The translations under genes and the position numbers were made by a program. Positions 29,449 through 42,699 of a stretch of 43,004 bases of DNA are shown piece by piece. The notes beneath the pieces were generated by a model. That model was not told the origin of the DNA. It was given only the letters and a program-made list of their open reading frames with translations, and did not search any database. The stretch spans positions 17,842-60,845 of the forward strand of contig JAAAUF010000123.1 of NCBI GenBank assembly GCA_015499985.1. The letters are read 5' to 3'. Within the stretch, counting starts at the first letter, position 1; every line of letters starts with the position of its first letter. Origin of the DNA: Haplosporangium gracile. Lineage: Eukaryota > Mortierellomycota > Mortierellomycetes > Mortierellales > Mortierellaceae.

Positions 29449-32400
29449 ATGTCAAACACTTTCAATCCCTCAAGTGCAGCCAACCAGGTTGTCGAAGACA
29501 CAGGTACGCGTGCACCCCCCTTCACAGTTCTTGTCCTTCCCAGGAGTTGTCTTCTATCGTTACCCTTACGGAAGAAGAATAGACGGGATCCCACAGGCTT
29601 TTCGCCTTTGATTGCTTTCCAATTGAACTTTCAGTGGACCTTTTATTGTCAGCAAGAGTGCGCACAACAAAAAACAGACGACCACCAAGCAAGCGGAACA
29701 AAAGTGTGGAAAATTCTACGAACTGCACATTAACAAACGAGTTACTTTCTTTGACCCTCTGCCATTCCCTCACATGTAGCCAAGGTCATGGACAAGACAT
29801 GGGAGACTGTTCAGCAAAAGAGTAAGTCGCCTCATTCAACCATGGAGAAAAAAGCACAAGCATGGAAGGAGCGAACACTTGAACACACGCGCGGGGAATA
29901 AGTGACGCTTTTAGACAAATAATGAGGGACAGGGTTAATGTTGAGCCAACCTCGCCGCCGGCCAGTCACACAGCTACAAATGATGTCACGCTGGATTATG
30001 AACCGTTGGCGTTTGCTTGTCATTTTGGACTTTTGTTCCTCAACACATGTCTTGTGTGCCTGACTGACCAATTGAACCATATCGAATGGGCGATGTCGTT
30101 TCTCTTGTTTCTTCTTCGTTTTTCGCTGGAATCTGACAGCCTTTACAAAATGGTAAGCACTTTTGTGTCGTTTTATGCATTGACATCCGATCAGAGGCAC
30201 TGAACTGCATGATTGATCCTCCCCACTGATCTATTGACAATGGAACGTACAATTTAGGGTGAACACAAAGCTCAGCGCCGGGCGCCATCAAGAGATCGCT
30301 AATCTTCTCCAGCTGTCTGATGGTGTCCCTCTGATCCAACTCTTGGTATGTTTGTCGATGATCCTGCAGGAAGGACAAAGCGAAAAGAAAAGAAATTTAA
30401 ATCGATACTGATGATGCACCGATGCGTAACCATCGACTAATGCATTCAATAGGAGATCATTGGAGATGCCAGTCTCGGCCGGTACAACAAAGTCTCCCGA
30501 ATGCGCATCCAGAAGGTCGAAAACGTCAACAAGTGCCTCGAATTCATCCGCCAACGTGGAGTCAACCTGACCAACATCGGAGCTGAAGGTAAGCCTTATT
30601 ATATATTGCAGAATCAAGGGTTGTTGATTTGTGCGTGTCTGATTTATGTGAATAAGAAAAGCGCATGTTCTAATCAAGACGCCTCTTTCTCTGTAGATAT
30701 TGTGGACGAGAACCTCAAGTTGATCTTGGGAATGATCTGGACCCTTATTCTGAGATTCACTATCGCCGACATCAAGTAAGTCTTCGATCACTTCTTTATG
30801 TCAACATTGGGTTTAAACTGTGTCAATGTACATTCATCTAATGCACCAATTATCACGCACCTTTTTTCCACTCTCTAGTGAAGAGGGTCTGAGTGCCAAG
30901 GAGGGTTTGCTGCTTTGGTGCCAGCGCAAGACCGCACCTTACCAAGAAGTCAATGTCCGCGACTTTACATACAGTTGGGCTGATGGCTTGGCATTGTAAG
31001 CGATATCTTCGTGAACAATGGAATAATAGGGGTTATCTTGTGTCAAGTTAGAAATTAATGTTATTGACACATAAGTCTTGAATGTGGTTGTGTGATAGCT
31101 GCGCATTAATTCATCGCCACCGCCCCGATCTTCTGGACTTTGATTCGCTGGACAAGTCGGACAGACATCGCAACACTCAGCTGGCCTTTGATGTCGCGGA
31201 GGAGCACTTGAGCATTCCCAAGCTACTTGATGTGGAAGATGTGTGCGATATCACAAAGCCAGATGAGCGCTCTATCATGACCTACGTCGCGCAATATTTC
31301 CACGCCTTTTCCGAGCTCGGCAAGGTCGACACTGCCGGTCGTCGTGTCGCCAAGTTTGCAGAGGTCATGGAGTCTGTCTGGTCTATGGAGAATGACTATG
31401 AGAGACGCGTCAAGGCCGTAAGTAACATGCCCATGTATAATAACGAAAATGTATTCTGTGGCGTATTTTACTCTGGCGAACTAACCGACATTTCACTTTC
31501 ATGCAATGTTCGCCTCATAGTTGATGCAAGCTATCGACAACAAAAAATCCGAGTGGGAGTCGTCGACTTTTAGAGGAGATTATGCAGATGCAAAGAGACA
31601 GTCTATCGAGTTTATCAACTACAAGACGTCCTTAAAGCGTACATGGGTCGCTGACAAGCGGGACATCGATACCCTTTTGGGTAACATTCAGACCAAGCTT
31701 AAGACGTATGAGCTGAAGCCATATTACCCTCCTCACGGCTTGACACTCCAGGTACGTCTAGTTTACATGCGCGCATTTCTTTGCGTCTAAGCTTGCATGC
31801 ACTAATCAAAATATTGTCTGTGGCCCACATTCTTTTGTTCGTGCATATACTTCCTTTATAACAGGATCTGGACCATTTCTGGACGGAACTCCTGGCTTCG
31901 GAGGAAAAGAGATACCGACTCATCAATGCCAAAATCCGAGAGTAAGCGGCGTATCTGCTGCGGACGTGCGAGTTATATGTTGCATCCGGAAATATGATCC
32001 GTTGACATTTACGTCTCTCTAACGCTTCACTTCTTGTGGATTCTCAAATTTTAGCATCAAGGAGACGTTGAGACATGATTTTGCCAAGCAAGCGAACGAT
32101 TTCCAGGCCAAGGTCAACAGCATCTCGCATGAGTTAACCCTCCTGGATGGTGACTTGGATGTAAGTTATTGGCTCTCGCCAATGTATGACGAGTAATCAA
32201 CGAGGGCAAATGAACGCGTTGCCTTTGAGAATCACGCGACCTAACACTTCTTATATCTTGTGAATGAAAAAAAAATGCATGATGATAGCTGCAATTGGCT
32301 CATGTTCGTCAACTGGGTACTCGTCTTGGACCCATGGGTGACACTCTGGAACAGATTCAGCGCTTGGATGATCAGTGCGTCGAGGCCAATATTGAGGAGA

Positions 32401-33251
32401 ACGACTACACCATTTACTCTGCCGACGACCTTTCGTTTGATTTTGGATTACTTGAACAGGCTTTGCAAAAGAAATCGGCCTTCATCTCTAACCAGGTATG
32501 GGAAGAAAAGATGGCGCACTCACTCTCTGTTTGGTTTTGTTGTTGTTAGTGTTTATCGGGTCTTTTTTCCCTGAAGTGCACAGATGACTATGCAAGGGGT
32601 TTTTTTCCTTCGTCAATTGGCGGCATTATTTGAATTATTTGCTTTTCTTTTCTTTATTTTCTTTTCTCACCACTGTTTTGCGTTGTGATGTATAGATTGT
32701 CTCTCGTAATATGACGAACTTGACTCCAGCGCAATTGGAAGAGTTTGAAAGCACCTTCCGCCACTTTGACAACAACCAGACCAACTCGTTGTCGTCGGCA
32801 GAGTTCAACGCCGCATTGGCCAGTTTGGGTATCATGTATGAAGATGATGAATTTGCTGGCGTGTTTATTCAGTGTACCCAAGGAGGCGCCGAAGTCACTT
32901 TTGAACAGGTACGTTTACAAAAAAACGCGAGCAAATGAAAATTCACTATTTATGGACACGCGCCGAGATGCATTGTGGGTCACTTTTTAACAACAATCTT
33001 TAATCGCTCTACTTTCTACCTAGTTCATTACGTTTATGGTCGGAGTGACGGAGGATCGTACATCAGCCGACCAGGTCCGTGAATCTTTCCGGGTGGTGGC
33101 AGCCGACAAGCCTTTTGTGACAGAGTTGGATCTGAAGCAGTCGATGCTCCCACCTGCAGTTGTGAGCTACCTCCGTTCGACGATGCCTCACTCTGATATT
33201 GGCGATGGATACAACTATGAAGCTTACCTCGATAGCGTCTTTAGCAAGTAG
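29449..33251 (+). CDS. ain1: Alpha-actinin (fungal type: two CH domains, short rod, EF-hands)
   Basis: Fourteen exons: 29449-29503, 29780-29821, 30140-30152, 30258-30345, 30453-30588, 30697-30775, 30879-30995, 31099-31417, 31521-31751, 31865-31941, 32055-32160, 32289-32495, 32696-32908, 33024-33251. All are GT-AG and in frame, giving 636 residues, close to fission yeast Ain1. CH1 (about 30-135) begins at QQKTFTKWVNTKL and contains [18 protein letters not shown]2 (about 140-250) includes [14 protein letters not shown] and [16 protein letters not shown] shortened spectrin-like rod (about 260-490) follows, then an EF-hand region with [17 protein letters not shown], whose loop has D, N, T, S and E at ligand positions, and a degenerate second hand. 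It crosslinks actin filaments, for example in the cytokinetic ring. Exon 3 is a 13-nt microexon needed for the first actin-binding helix. Confidence 0.95.
30140..30152 (+). other. 13-nt microexon of the alpha-actinin gene
   Basis: The segment CCTTTACAAAATG is preceded by CTGACAG and followed by GTAAGC. Joined to the flanking exons it supplies most of TFTKW, a conserved start of the first CH domain. Without it the frame shifts (13 is not a multiple of three) and this motif is lost. Confidence 0.88.
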
Positions 33252-34720
33252 GGTTTTGGTTACTTCCATTTTGTGTTATACATAGCTCGTAAAGTGTCGG
33301 TAATGAACAAGGGCCAATCATTTTTTCCGTATACATTGATATATTACGAATTGGCGCGCGCCATATGCATGCAGAGTGAAGGCAGAGCGGCTTCAGGGTA
33401 AAAGGAGAGAGAGTTGGGTCTAACGCTCTCTGCATTGCACGAAATATGTCGACATTATTGGAAATAAAGTGAATGGGGCAAGAGAGAGAGAAGCAAAAAT
33501 AAACCAGTGCGAGAGAAAAAAAGTAATCGAGCACGCAGTGTAAAACAGGGTGGCAACCATAACCCTTAGTGATGATGGTGTCTGGGAGCCCTTCTCTGTT
33601 GTGCGAATAAAAAATATTGTAATAAAGTGAGAGAGATGAGAGACCTTGAGGTTGTGAGAGATGAGAAAGAAAATGAGGAAACTTTGTTTTTTTGGTTTAT
33701 ATTATTTCGGATAATGGGCTCCTTTGTCCCTATGGTTCCTGTCGAAAAGGGAAGCGATTTTCCCAGGATGAGTTCCTTTTTCGCGCATATTCGCCTACTG
33801 ACAGCGCGCGCACACGACAGCGATAAGGGAGAGGCAAGGGAGGAAACAAAAAAAGGGCTAGTATGTAGGAGGTCTGGGAAAGATAATCATAATTAGAATT
33901 TTTTATGCGTGATTATTCCTGCCCTTCCTCCTGCTTTGAACCCATGCGCTATTGTAAGTTGTCTCCTTCGTCGAGGCTGATGTGTCGACATTGGCAGGTT
34001 TGTTCCCTCGTGGAGAACAAGATCAAGACCAAAAACTGCTTGAAAAAAAATTTAATCCATCAAGTGGTAAGGAAGAAAAGAAAAACAAAAAAGACAGAAA
34101 AAAAGGCGACAACAAAACCATATTTGGGTAGGAAGAGCACAAGGCTCAAGGGGGATCAGCAACAGCACACATCGAGGCCAATTTTGGATGGCACCCTTGG
34201 AATTGTGTATGTGCAACCACAAACAGTAGACAGACAACAGATCATTCATCAAAGACACACGCATCACATCCTCTACCTAAATGCAAGGGATAAGAATAAC
34301 AACAATCCGGATTTTTTTTTAAAAGGACATAGACAAAGGCGGAGGAGATGTCCGAAGGAAGGCAGAAGGACCGAGAACCGACTAACACTGACTAATGGCA
34401 CTGGACGTCATTTCGGTCTTTTGTGTCCGAAGGACGTTGGTTATTCCTTTTTGTTGCTCCACTTCCTGCAACCATTTTCCTTGTTGAAGTATGGTGCTCG
34501 TGGTGGCGATTGATCTGAAATGCTAGTATCAATTATTATCCCTGGTGGTCCGCCTAGTAAAAGCCAACTCTCCCATCTTTCATTTGGTTGCCCGCACCCG
34601 CTCTCTCTTGATTCGACAAAAGTGTCTTCTACTTCTTGTTCTCCTCTTTCCTTTCTCGGGGTCCATTTGCTATTTGCTCTTTCTTTGACGATCGATTCTT
34701 ACTATTTCTCTTTTCTTTCG

Positions 34721-34820
34721 TTCCTTCCTTCCTTCCTTCCTTCCTTCCTTCCTTCGTTCCTTCCTTCCTTCCTTCGTTCCTTCCTTCCTTCCTTCCTTCC
34801 TTCCTTCCTTCCTTCCTTCC
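34721..34820 (+). repeat. TTCC tetranucleotide microsatellite
   Basis: About 25 copies of TTCC with two single-base interruptions reading TTCG, near 34752 and 34772. It is pure pyrimidine apart from those G residues, in the upstream region of the ABC transporter. Confidence 0.95.
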
Positions 34821-34870
34821 TCCCTCCCTTCTTCGCTTGTCCTTCCTTCCTCCCTCCCTTCTTCGCTTGT
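34811..34870 (+). repeat. Two perfect 30-bp tandem copies at the edge of the TTCC tract
   Basis: The unit at 34811-34840, starting CCTTCCTTCCTCCC and ending CTTCGCTTGT, is repeated exactly at 34841-34870, followed by the start of a third copy that breaks off. It probably arose by slippage or unequal exchange next to the microsatellite. Confidence 0.9.
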
Positions 34871-35491
34871 CCTTCCTTCTTCTTTCTCTCAATTGGCATT
34901 TTTACTTTGCTTGCAAGAACAGTTGGCCAATATCCAATTGATTTTGCATACCTCTTCGTCTCTATCCTTCTCACCGTCCAGCGCTCTTTTTTTTTAAACG
35001 TCTTTTCCTTCTTTTCCACACCCCGCCACCTCTCTCTCAGACACACACATACTTCCTACCCGTCTTTTAAACTTTCAGACAGACAACAACAACCATTTCG
35101 CAACGTCTCCTTCTCTTCTCGTCTCCTCTCTTCCTCTCTTCCCTCTTTATTCTTTTCTTCGCTTTTCTTTTCTTTTCTCTCCCTCACTCTTTTTCTCCAA
35201 TTCGTCGGCAATCCCCCGCTGGATTCACCACACCTCATTTCTCTTCTCTTCTACTTCATCAAACAACCACCACCAACTCACTCTTTACTACTTCTTTCAC
35301 TCACTTTCTATACCTCTCACCCGCAGGCCATTCTCATCCTCACGCTCTCTCACCTGCACTTCTCACTCACCCCCTGCCTACTTACCAACTTACTCCTTAA
35401 CGAGCTAAACGTCCATCCACCTCACGACAAAATCCCCCTCCTGAACATACACACATACACACACCTCCAACAACCTATTACACAAATTCAC

Positions 35492-38400
35492 ATGAGTTCC
35501 TGGTGCGGCAACGAGACTTGGGTATGTTCCTACTCCTCACCCTATCCTTTGCTTATCTCTCCAACTCACACACATACACTCTTCTTTCCCTGCGCACAAT
35601 CTCAAATCATTCTCCAGCTGCCCTCCCTTTTGTTTTCATCCACACTCAATTCAATAACACCCTTTAACGCCTTTTTTAATCGGTTGCGAATCCGGTTTTC
35701 TAGGGCCCACTCACCGACGACACATTGGACTTGACACCCTGCTTTAGAGAGATTGCTTTAGAGACGACACTTCCACTATCCTTTCTAGTTCTCACCCTGA
35801 CAATATGCGGGGCACGGCCATTACTCGAACGATGTGTCGATCGAGTGAAGAAGCCTCGAGCAGCTGATAGGTCGTCGTCTCGAACAGGAGACCCCTTGGT
35901 TACTTCGCCTCTGCTTGACCGGCCTCAGGATCAGAGCCGATACGATGGCTACAGCAGCACCATTCAATACCAACCTCACTACGATACCAACAACAACATC
36001 GACATTAACAATAACAACAACAGCACCGATACCATGAAGCATAGACACTCAACACTACCGGTGTGGATAAGGCGGTCTAGCGGGATCTTGTCTGCCAATT
36101 CAAGTAAGTAATTTTTCCTATCATTTTTTTTTATGTTCCCGATTGCTGTCTTTGCTATGGATGGATACTTTTTAAGGAAGTCATTATCGAACTCGCTTTT
36201 TTTTCATTTGGTGAGAAACAGTCCAAGACACCATCGCCTTACCTTACCTTACTTTACTACTGCTACCACACAGCACAAAAAGAAACAATAACATAGCAAC
36301 AACAAAACGGCACCTGTTATCCACGTACCCAAACTTGTACCAATTGATTAACTAGAACCATTTTTGTTTTTTGTCTTGGCAATTATCAGCTCCTGCCGAG
36401 GATATTTCGCTGCTGTTACAGCCCAAGGATCATTCGGACAAGGATCCGCGGTCAGATTCATATGTCAACCACCCTACCAACAGTGATATCACCCTCGTCC
36501 TGGTGTCATTAATTCAAGCCGTTGGCTTCCTAGTACTCGCGCTGGTTCGCTGGAAGTTTCTAGAGTTGGGCGGTCGGCATGGTCAACCCGGGCATATACA
36601 TCTGCCACTCTACCGGTTTGTCATGCCTGTAGCACAGTCAATTGCCTGGGTAAAGTATAATTATTCTGCTTTTTATTTGATCAGATTGTTGCTCCATCGA
36701 TAATGACTTGGCTGCGGTATGTCCAATCTTGCCACCTCCGACACTGGAGATAATAATTGAAACTTACGCAAGTTTTCTGTTTTTGTTTTTTTACTTTGTA
36801 ACAATAGTCGTACGCATTCATCTTGTGCATGGTGGCGGCATTTACGCGGCATATCGTGCGGCCATCACGGATCAGGAGGATGCTTATTGTGTTCTCAATG
36901 TTTACCTTCATGAACTCGTTGATCAGGACGAGGTCCGCCTTTCGGTATCGCAACTACCTGGACACTGAGCCGGAAGGCACAACGCCAGAGATGCGTCACC
37001 GCATGCAAGCGGAACTTGGCTTGGCAATTATCAACATGGTCTTGGCTTCGATCTTCCTTTATGTGATCACCACTACGAGCAAGGGACCGGATGTTTACTT
37101 CGAGGGTAAAAAAGTGTCAACAGAGGTCAACGCATCGTTTTTCCGCTGGATCACATACAACTGGATGAACGATATCATGTGGGAAGGCTATGAGCGGGCG
37201 CTGGAGCTGGAATTTTTGCCAAGTCTCACTGATCAGATGCGTGCTCGGCCAATGTACAGAGTGTTTGCCCGGACAAGGTTGGTGTCGTTCTCATGCAGTT
37301 CTTACGGATCACAAGAGCCCATATGTTTTTACGAGTAATGTCGACAAAATGGCTGGCATTAATGAGCCGTCTTTCATAGATCCTATCTTCAAGAAAAACA
37401 GAGATCACTCCTATGGAGAATTTACGTCAGCAATAGCAGGGATGTCTGGATCAACGTTGTTTTTGGAATCGTATCGTCGGTCGCGGCATTTGGCATGCCT
37501 TACTTTATGGACAAACTTCTGAGCTACATGGAGGAATATCAGGACGAAAAGGTGATCAATAAGAGTCCCAAGGAGATGGCGTACCTTTATGTGGTCGGGA
37601 TGCTTGTCAGCGACGTCTTGAAGAGTGTCACCTTCGGCCAGAACCTGTACTATGGTCGACGTGTTGATATTCGACTTCGAGCCATGCTGAGCGCGGAGGT
37701 CTATTCAAAGGCATTGAGGCGCAAGGACATGACAGGAATCATCTCTGAGAGCACCAAAAAGGGCGCTCGATCTGACACTGGCATGATCACCAACCTGATG
37801 GCAGTCGACGCCAACCGTATTTCATCCATGGGGTCGGCCTTCTTTTTCCTTTATACCGGCCCTATCGAGATTGCGCTTGGAGTGCTCATGCTTTATGGTC
37901 TTCTTGGTCCCTCTTCTCTTGTCGGATTGGGTGTCATGTTCTTGACTTCACCAGCTCACCATTTTGCCGCCAGTAAGTACTCTAAGATCCAGGAGTCGCT
38001 CATGGAGACAAGAGATCGTCGAGTCGGACTTATGAGCGAACTCTTGCAGGGAATCCGGATGATCAAGTTCTTTGCATGGGAAAAGAAGATTCAAAAGAAG
38101 ATTATGGGTATGTAATATTGATATTTTTGATTTTGAGATGCTTTACCGCAAGGGCTCCTATGCGTTGTACTAACACATTTCCTTACCACATCGTACTGCA
38201 ATAGAGGTGCGCGATCAAGAACTGCGCCGTTTTGTTCGCCTCTACATCATCAACACTTTCTTTACCCTGCTTTGGTTCACATCGCCTATCCTAGTCACAG
38301 TTATGTCTTTCACTTCTTACACTAAGCTCGAACATAAGGAGCTTTCGTCGCGCGTTGCCTTCACCTCCATGGCCATCTTCTTTATCCTCCGAGCTCCACT

Positions 38401-41400
38401 GAACATGCTCCCTGGCTCGATCACGGATTTGTTGGAGACGATCGTCAGCATCAAGAGAATCGAAGCATTCTTGAACGAGGGCGAGATTTCAAAGTACTCC
38501 GATGCGGCTAAAGTGGCCACTCCGAAGAATGTCGTTCAGAGCCCTACATCCTTGGTGCAGTCGGTCCAGACCTCCAACGCGATTGGTTTCAGTAATGCCA
38601 CCTTTAGATGGCACACAAAAGCCTCGAGCACTTCTGATAACCAGGCTCCCTGTCAAGGCGCCTTCATGCTCAACAACCTGACGCTTAGTTTCCCTGTTGG
38701 CAAGCTGAGTCTCGTCTGTAAGTTCTAACTCGCAGACATTCATTTTTGACATCAAGTCAATTGCGATTTGGACACAGACACTTACTCTTTACTATTCCTA
38801 TCCTTCGCTATACACTTAATACATAGGTGGATCGACGGGATCGGGTAAGACTTCGCTTCTGATGGCCCTTTTGCGAGAGATGGATTTGATCTCTGGATCG
38901 GTTCACCTCCCTCAGGCAAAGTCCAAGGTCGTTGATCCTACAACAGGGTATATCCACGGCTCAATCGCCTATGTCTCGCAGTATCCATGGCTGCAACAGG
39001 CCAGCATTCGGGAAAACGTCCTCTTCGGCTCCTCCTATGAGTCTGATAGATACCAGCACGTCCTGGAAGCCTGTGCGTTACTACCAGATCTGGCAGTTTT
39101 CGAGCATGGAGATCTGACCGAGATTGGCGAGAAAGGCATTACACTCTCTGGTGGCCAGAAGCAACGAGTGGCGCTTGCTCGTGCCATGTACTCAAGAGCC
39201 CAACATCTGTTGTTCGACGATTGCCTCTCAGCTGTGGACGCACATACGGCTCGTCATCTCTTTGAAAACTGTCTCAAAGGCCCTTTGATGAACGGAAGGA
39301 CCCGGATCTTGGTCACCCACCATGTTCGCCTCTGTCTACGAGACGCCACCTACGTCGCTCTTTTGAAAGATGGATCGTTGCTTCTGACTGGTTCACCTGT
39401 CAAGCTGATCCGCTCCGGACTGTTGAGTGAGATTTTGGAGCGAAATGGACTCATGGAGGAAGATCAGGATGTCTCCAGCTCATCGACACTGGCCACGGAC
39501 CACAGCCTCCTTTCCAGAGACGCCTCTCTTCGCAGCTCCAACTCCCCTAAGGCCATGACTATCAAAGAGGCTAAAAGACTTGTTGATGAAGAAGGTAACG
39601 AAGAGGAGATATAATTCTGAAAGATTTTGGGGTGAGATGACTCATAGGCTAACATCGCAATTCTACTCTTCATTATAGCACGAGCACGAGGAAAAGTCAA
39701 GCTGATGGTGTACGACATGTACATGAAGGCTTGTGGAGGAACAGGATTCTGGATTACATTGGCGTTCATCCTCTTGGTTTTGAGGATGCTTAGCGTTATG
39801 GAGCTTGGATGGATCAAGATCTGGACGGACGCGACTGAAGATGCCAAGAAAGTCCTGAAGCCTATTGCGCAGTTTGGGATCTTTCGCTGGAGCGGCCTTC
39901 CGGAGGATGAGAATGAAGTTGAGGACCTCGACTTTTACATCGGTATCTACTGCTTTATCACCCTCATGGCCGTCTTCTTTACTGTCGTCAGGATGCTCTG
40001 GCAGTTCTACGGATCCCTCAGGGCGTCAAGAGACTTATACGAGCAGCTACTGCTCTCGGTCGTCCGAGCCCCTATCCGCTTCTTTGACACTACTCCTGTG
40101 GGTCGCATCATCAACCGTTTCTCCAAGGACTTTGAGGTCATCGATACTCAAATGATGTCCAAGATGGTGTCTCTGGCGACCGATGCTTTGGGAATTGTTA
40201 CAATTATTCTTGTCGTCACATTCGTTACGCCGACCTTTTTGGTCGCTGCTGCACTTATTAGTAAGTCCCATTTCCTTTTGTGTTTTATGTTTGTTTACTT
40301 CAGTGCTAACATGTCATACTTGAAAAATCGTTAACCAATGCAATGCTATGTAATTCATCGTTGTTAGCCACGGCATATGTTTTCATTGGTGCCTACTACA
40401 TTACTGCAAGTCGAGAGCTGAAGCGTATTGAGTCCGTGACAAAGTCCCCTCTTTACAGTCATTTTGGCGAGACCCTCATCGGAGTCTCCACCATCCGCGC
40501 CTTTGGTGTTGAGACACGCTTCATGGAAGAAGTGTTGACAAAACTGGACAACAACAATGCGCCTTACTACTTCTTGTGGATGTGTAACCGCTGGCTCAGC
40601 ATCCGTGTCGATTTTATGGGCGCTATGGTCAACTTTATCGCCGGCATCCTCATTCTTCTCAACATCGAACACGTGAAGGCTGGCTGGGCTGGCATTAGTC
40701 TTGTATCAACCCTAAACATTATGGGACTCATCTACGTAAGTACCATGTGAGTGGCTGGTAGTAACTCTACACTATGCTGCAGAACGGAATTTGAGAGCTA
40801 ATGTCTGCCACCAATCTTACTCTTTTTTTTATTTATAGTGGCTTGTTCGAATCTACACGGAGATGGAGATGTCGCTGAACAGTGTTGAGCGTGTTCAAGA
40901 ATACCTGCATATGCCTCAGGAGCCACCTGCAATCCTCCCTGGATCTCGTCCACCAGCTGGCGTAAGTAGACAAGCTTTACGATCCATGTACCGTCGTTTA
41001 CTCATTGGTTACATTCTGCTCTAACAAACGAACGATGACTTTCGTTGTCTTTCTCTTTGCATTAGTGGCCATATGATGGAACTATCGAAATCAGGGATTT
41101 GACGATGCAATACGCTCCTGATTTGAAGCCTGCGCTCGAGGGCATTTCTATCCGTGTGCGGCCGCGTGAAAAGATTGGGATTGTAGGCCGCACGGGCTCA
41201 GGAAAGTCGACGCTGGCGTTGTCGCTTTTCCGACTCATGGAGCCCACGGCAGGATCGATCGTGATTGATGGCATCGACATTTGCAAGATTGGTCTCGAGG
41301 ACTTGAGAAGGAGGTTAACCATTATACCCCAAGGTAACTAGGCAATGATATTTAAGAGATTATTGATTTTAAATGCCTGTACATGTTTATTAATGACGGT

Positions 41401-42510
41401 CATGATGGTAAAATGTTGATATTAGATGCTGTGCTGTTCAACGGCACTATCCGATCCAATCTGGATCCATTCCAAGAACATGATGACATCGAGATTTGGG
41501 AGGCTCTGCGTCGTGTCCACCTTGTAAAGGCGCGTGAATCTAGATCAGGCTCAGCCTCAAGCATGTCATCTGAACCTTACAGTGCCCAGCATACTGGTCA
41601 GCCCAACTTTCACCATCACCCTCATGCCCACCACGAGAACTCTCCCTACGGCATAAATGGATCGGTCCACCCTTACACTCTCGATCCTGTCCCTAGCGGG
41701 CTTGATAGTCTGATGCTGGATGCAGCTGCCTCAGAGTACCAGAACGGAGTCTACAACGATCCTTTCCATCCTGCAGCTTGTCCTCAGCCCATGCCCACAG
41801 CTTCCGCTGTTCTTTCTCCTGTCTCTCGCTACGAGGCTATGGCTCCAGCAACTCAGACGGTAGCTTCGACACCCTTGCTCTACGGTCACAATAACGGTCC
41901 CCTTCCTGTTGACCCTATGTCTCCAAGAGTGCTTTGCTCTGCGTTCGACCAAGGAGAGACTGTGGAGCCCGTTCCAGCACGGACTTCGTCTCCTCAATTG
42001 GAGTCGGATCAAGTGAATCCCTTTGAGAGTTTGGATAGTCCTGTCAGCGATGGTGGACACAACTTTTCCCAAGGACAGCGTCAACTCCTTTGCATGGCCC
42101 GTGCATTGCTTCGTCAAAGCAAGGTTATCATCATGGATGAAGGTAATACTCCTAGCTTGGTCTTTAGCGTTTTGTGAACAGGAGGCTGCTGCCATGCATC
42201 TCTTATACTGACCGTTTTCACCTCTTCCTTCTTGAATACTACAGCAACTGCAAGTGTCGACTTTGCGACAGACGAAAGGATCCAGACGACTATCCGCAAC
42301 GAGCTTGGTGATTCGACGTTGATCACTGTTGCGCATCGCCTGAGAACCATTATGGATTATGACCGTGTCCTGGTTCTTGAGGAGGGTCGGGTGATTGAGT
42401 TCGACAGCCCTATCAACCTGATTACGAACCCCTCCAGTCGATTCCGTGACATGGTGGAAAAGTCGGGCGAGTGTGACGCCCTCTTCGAGATGGCGGCTCG
42501 CGGCTACTAA
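35492..42510 (+). CDS. Full-length ABCC (MRP/YBT1-like) ABC transporter
   Basis: Thirteen exons: 35492-35521, 35704-36103, 36390-36649, 36808-37277, 37404-38107, 38205-38717, 38827-39594, 39679-40260, 40368-40735, 40839-40961, 41066-41333, 41426-42142, 42245-42510; 1822 residues, all in frame. The N terminus ([20 protein letters not shown]) and the following hydrophobic spans form a TMD0-like region, then TMD1 ([37 protein letters not shown]), NBD1, TMD2 and NBD2. NBD1 has [23 protein letters not shown] and [11 protein letters not shown], where the catalytic Glu is Asp, as in ABCC proteins. NBD2 has [36 protein letters not shown] with Glu, and the VAHRL switch. A 175-residue Ser/Pro/His-rich insertion precedes the NBD2 signature. 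Family members export glutathione conjugates or bile acids, often at the vacuole; the substrate here is unknown. Confidence 0.94.
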
Positions 42511-42699
42511 TGTTACTTTTGGATTTATCTTTTTGTCTTTTTTTTGCATCGCATGTTTTTTTCACGATTTACAACATGGTCCTCTTTCCACGTCCTTTTT
42601 TAAAAAAAAAAAAATAATAATCAAAGTTGTACTTTTACGCCACAAATTACGTTTTAGAAGCTGTTGTATCTTTTATTTACACGTTTGAGGAAGAGCTGG

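Larger units (their letters stand above)
33252..35491. other. 2.2-kb region between alpha-actinin and the ABC transporter
   Basis: The left part (33252 to about 33650) is the alpha-actinin 3' flank. The middle is A-rich with scattered open frames of odd composition that I do not accept as genes. From about 34560 the plus strand becomes pyrimidine-rich and contains a TTCC microsatellite and a 30-bp duplication. Pyrimidine-rich and then CACA-rich sequence continues to the transporter ATG at 35492, so this is the likely promoter and leader of that gene. Confidence 0.55.

Noticed and set aside
33905..34513. A 202-codon frame between alpha-actinin and the transporter
   Set aside because: Lys/Thr/Gln-rich composition, no domain, no strong start, and it lies in A-rich intergenic DNA.
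34520..35734. A 404-codon open frame on the plus strand ahead of the ABC transporter
   Set aside because: It is the translation of the TTCC microsatellite and other pyrimidine-rich DNA (repeats of Leu-Pro-Ser-Phe), overlapping the true first exon in another frame.
36650..36684. A 35-bp intron in the ABC transporter, with a small exon 36685-36716
   Set aside because: Both ends look like splice sites (GTAAAG, TCAG), but the small exon leaves the frame off by two for the next exon. Joining 36649 directly to 36808 (158-bp intron) keeps the frame and gives a smooth membrane segment.
41731..42549. A 272-codon frame antisense to NBD2 of the transporter
   Set aside because: A shadow frame opposite a well-conserved coding exon; the composition is not protein-like.
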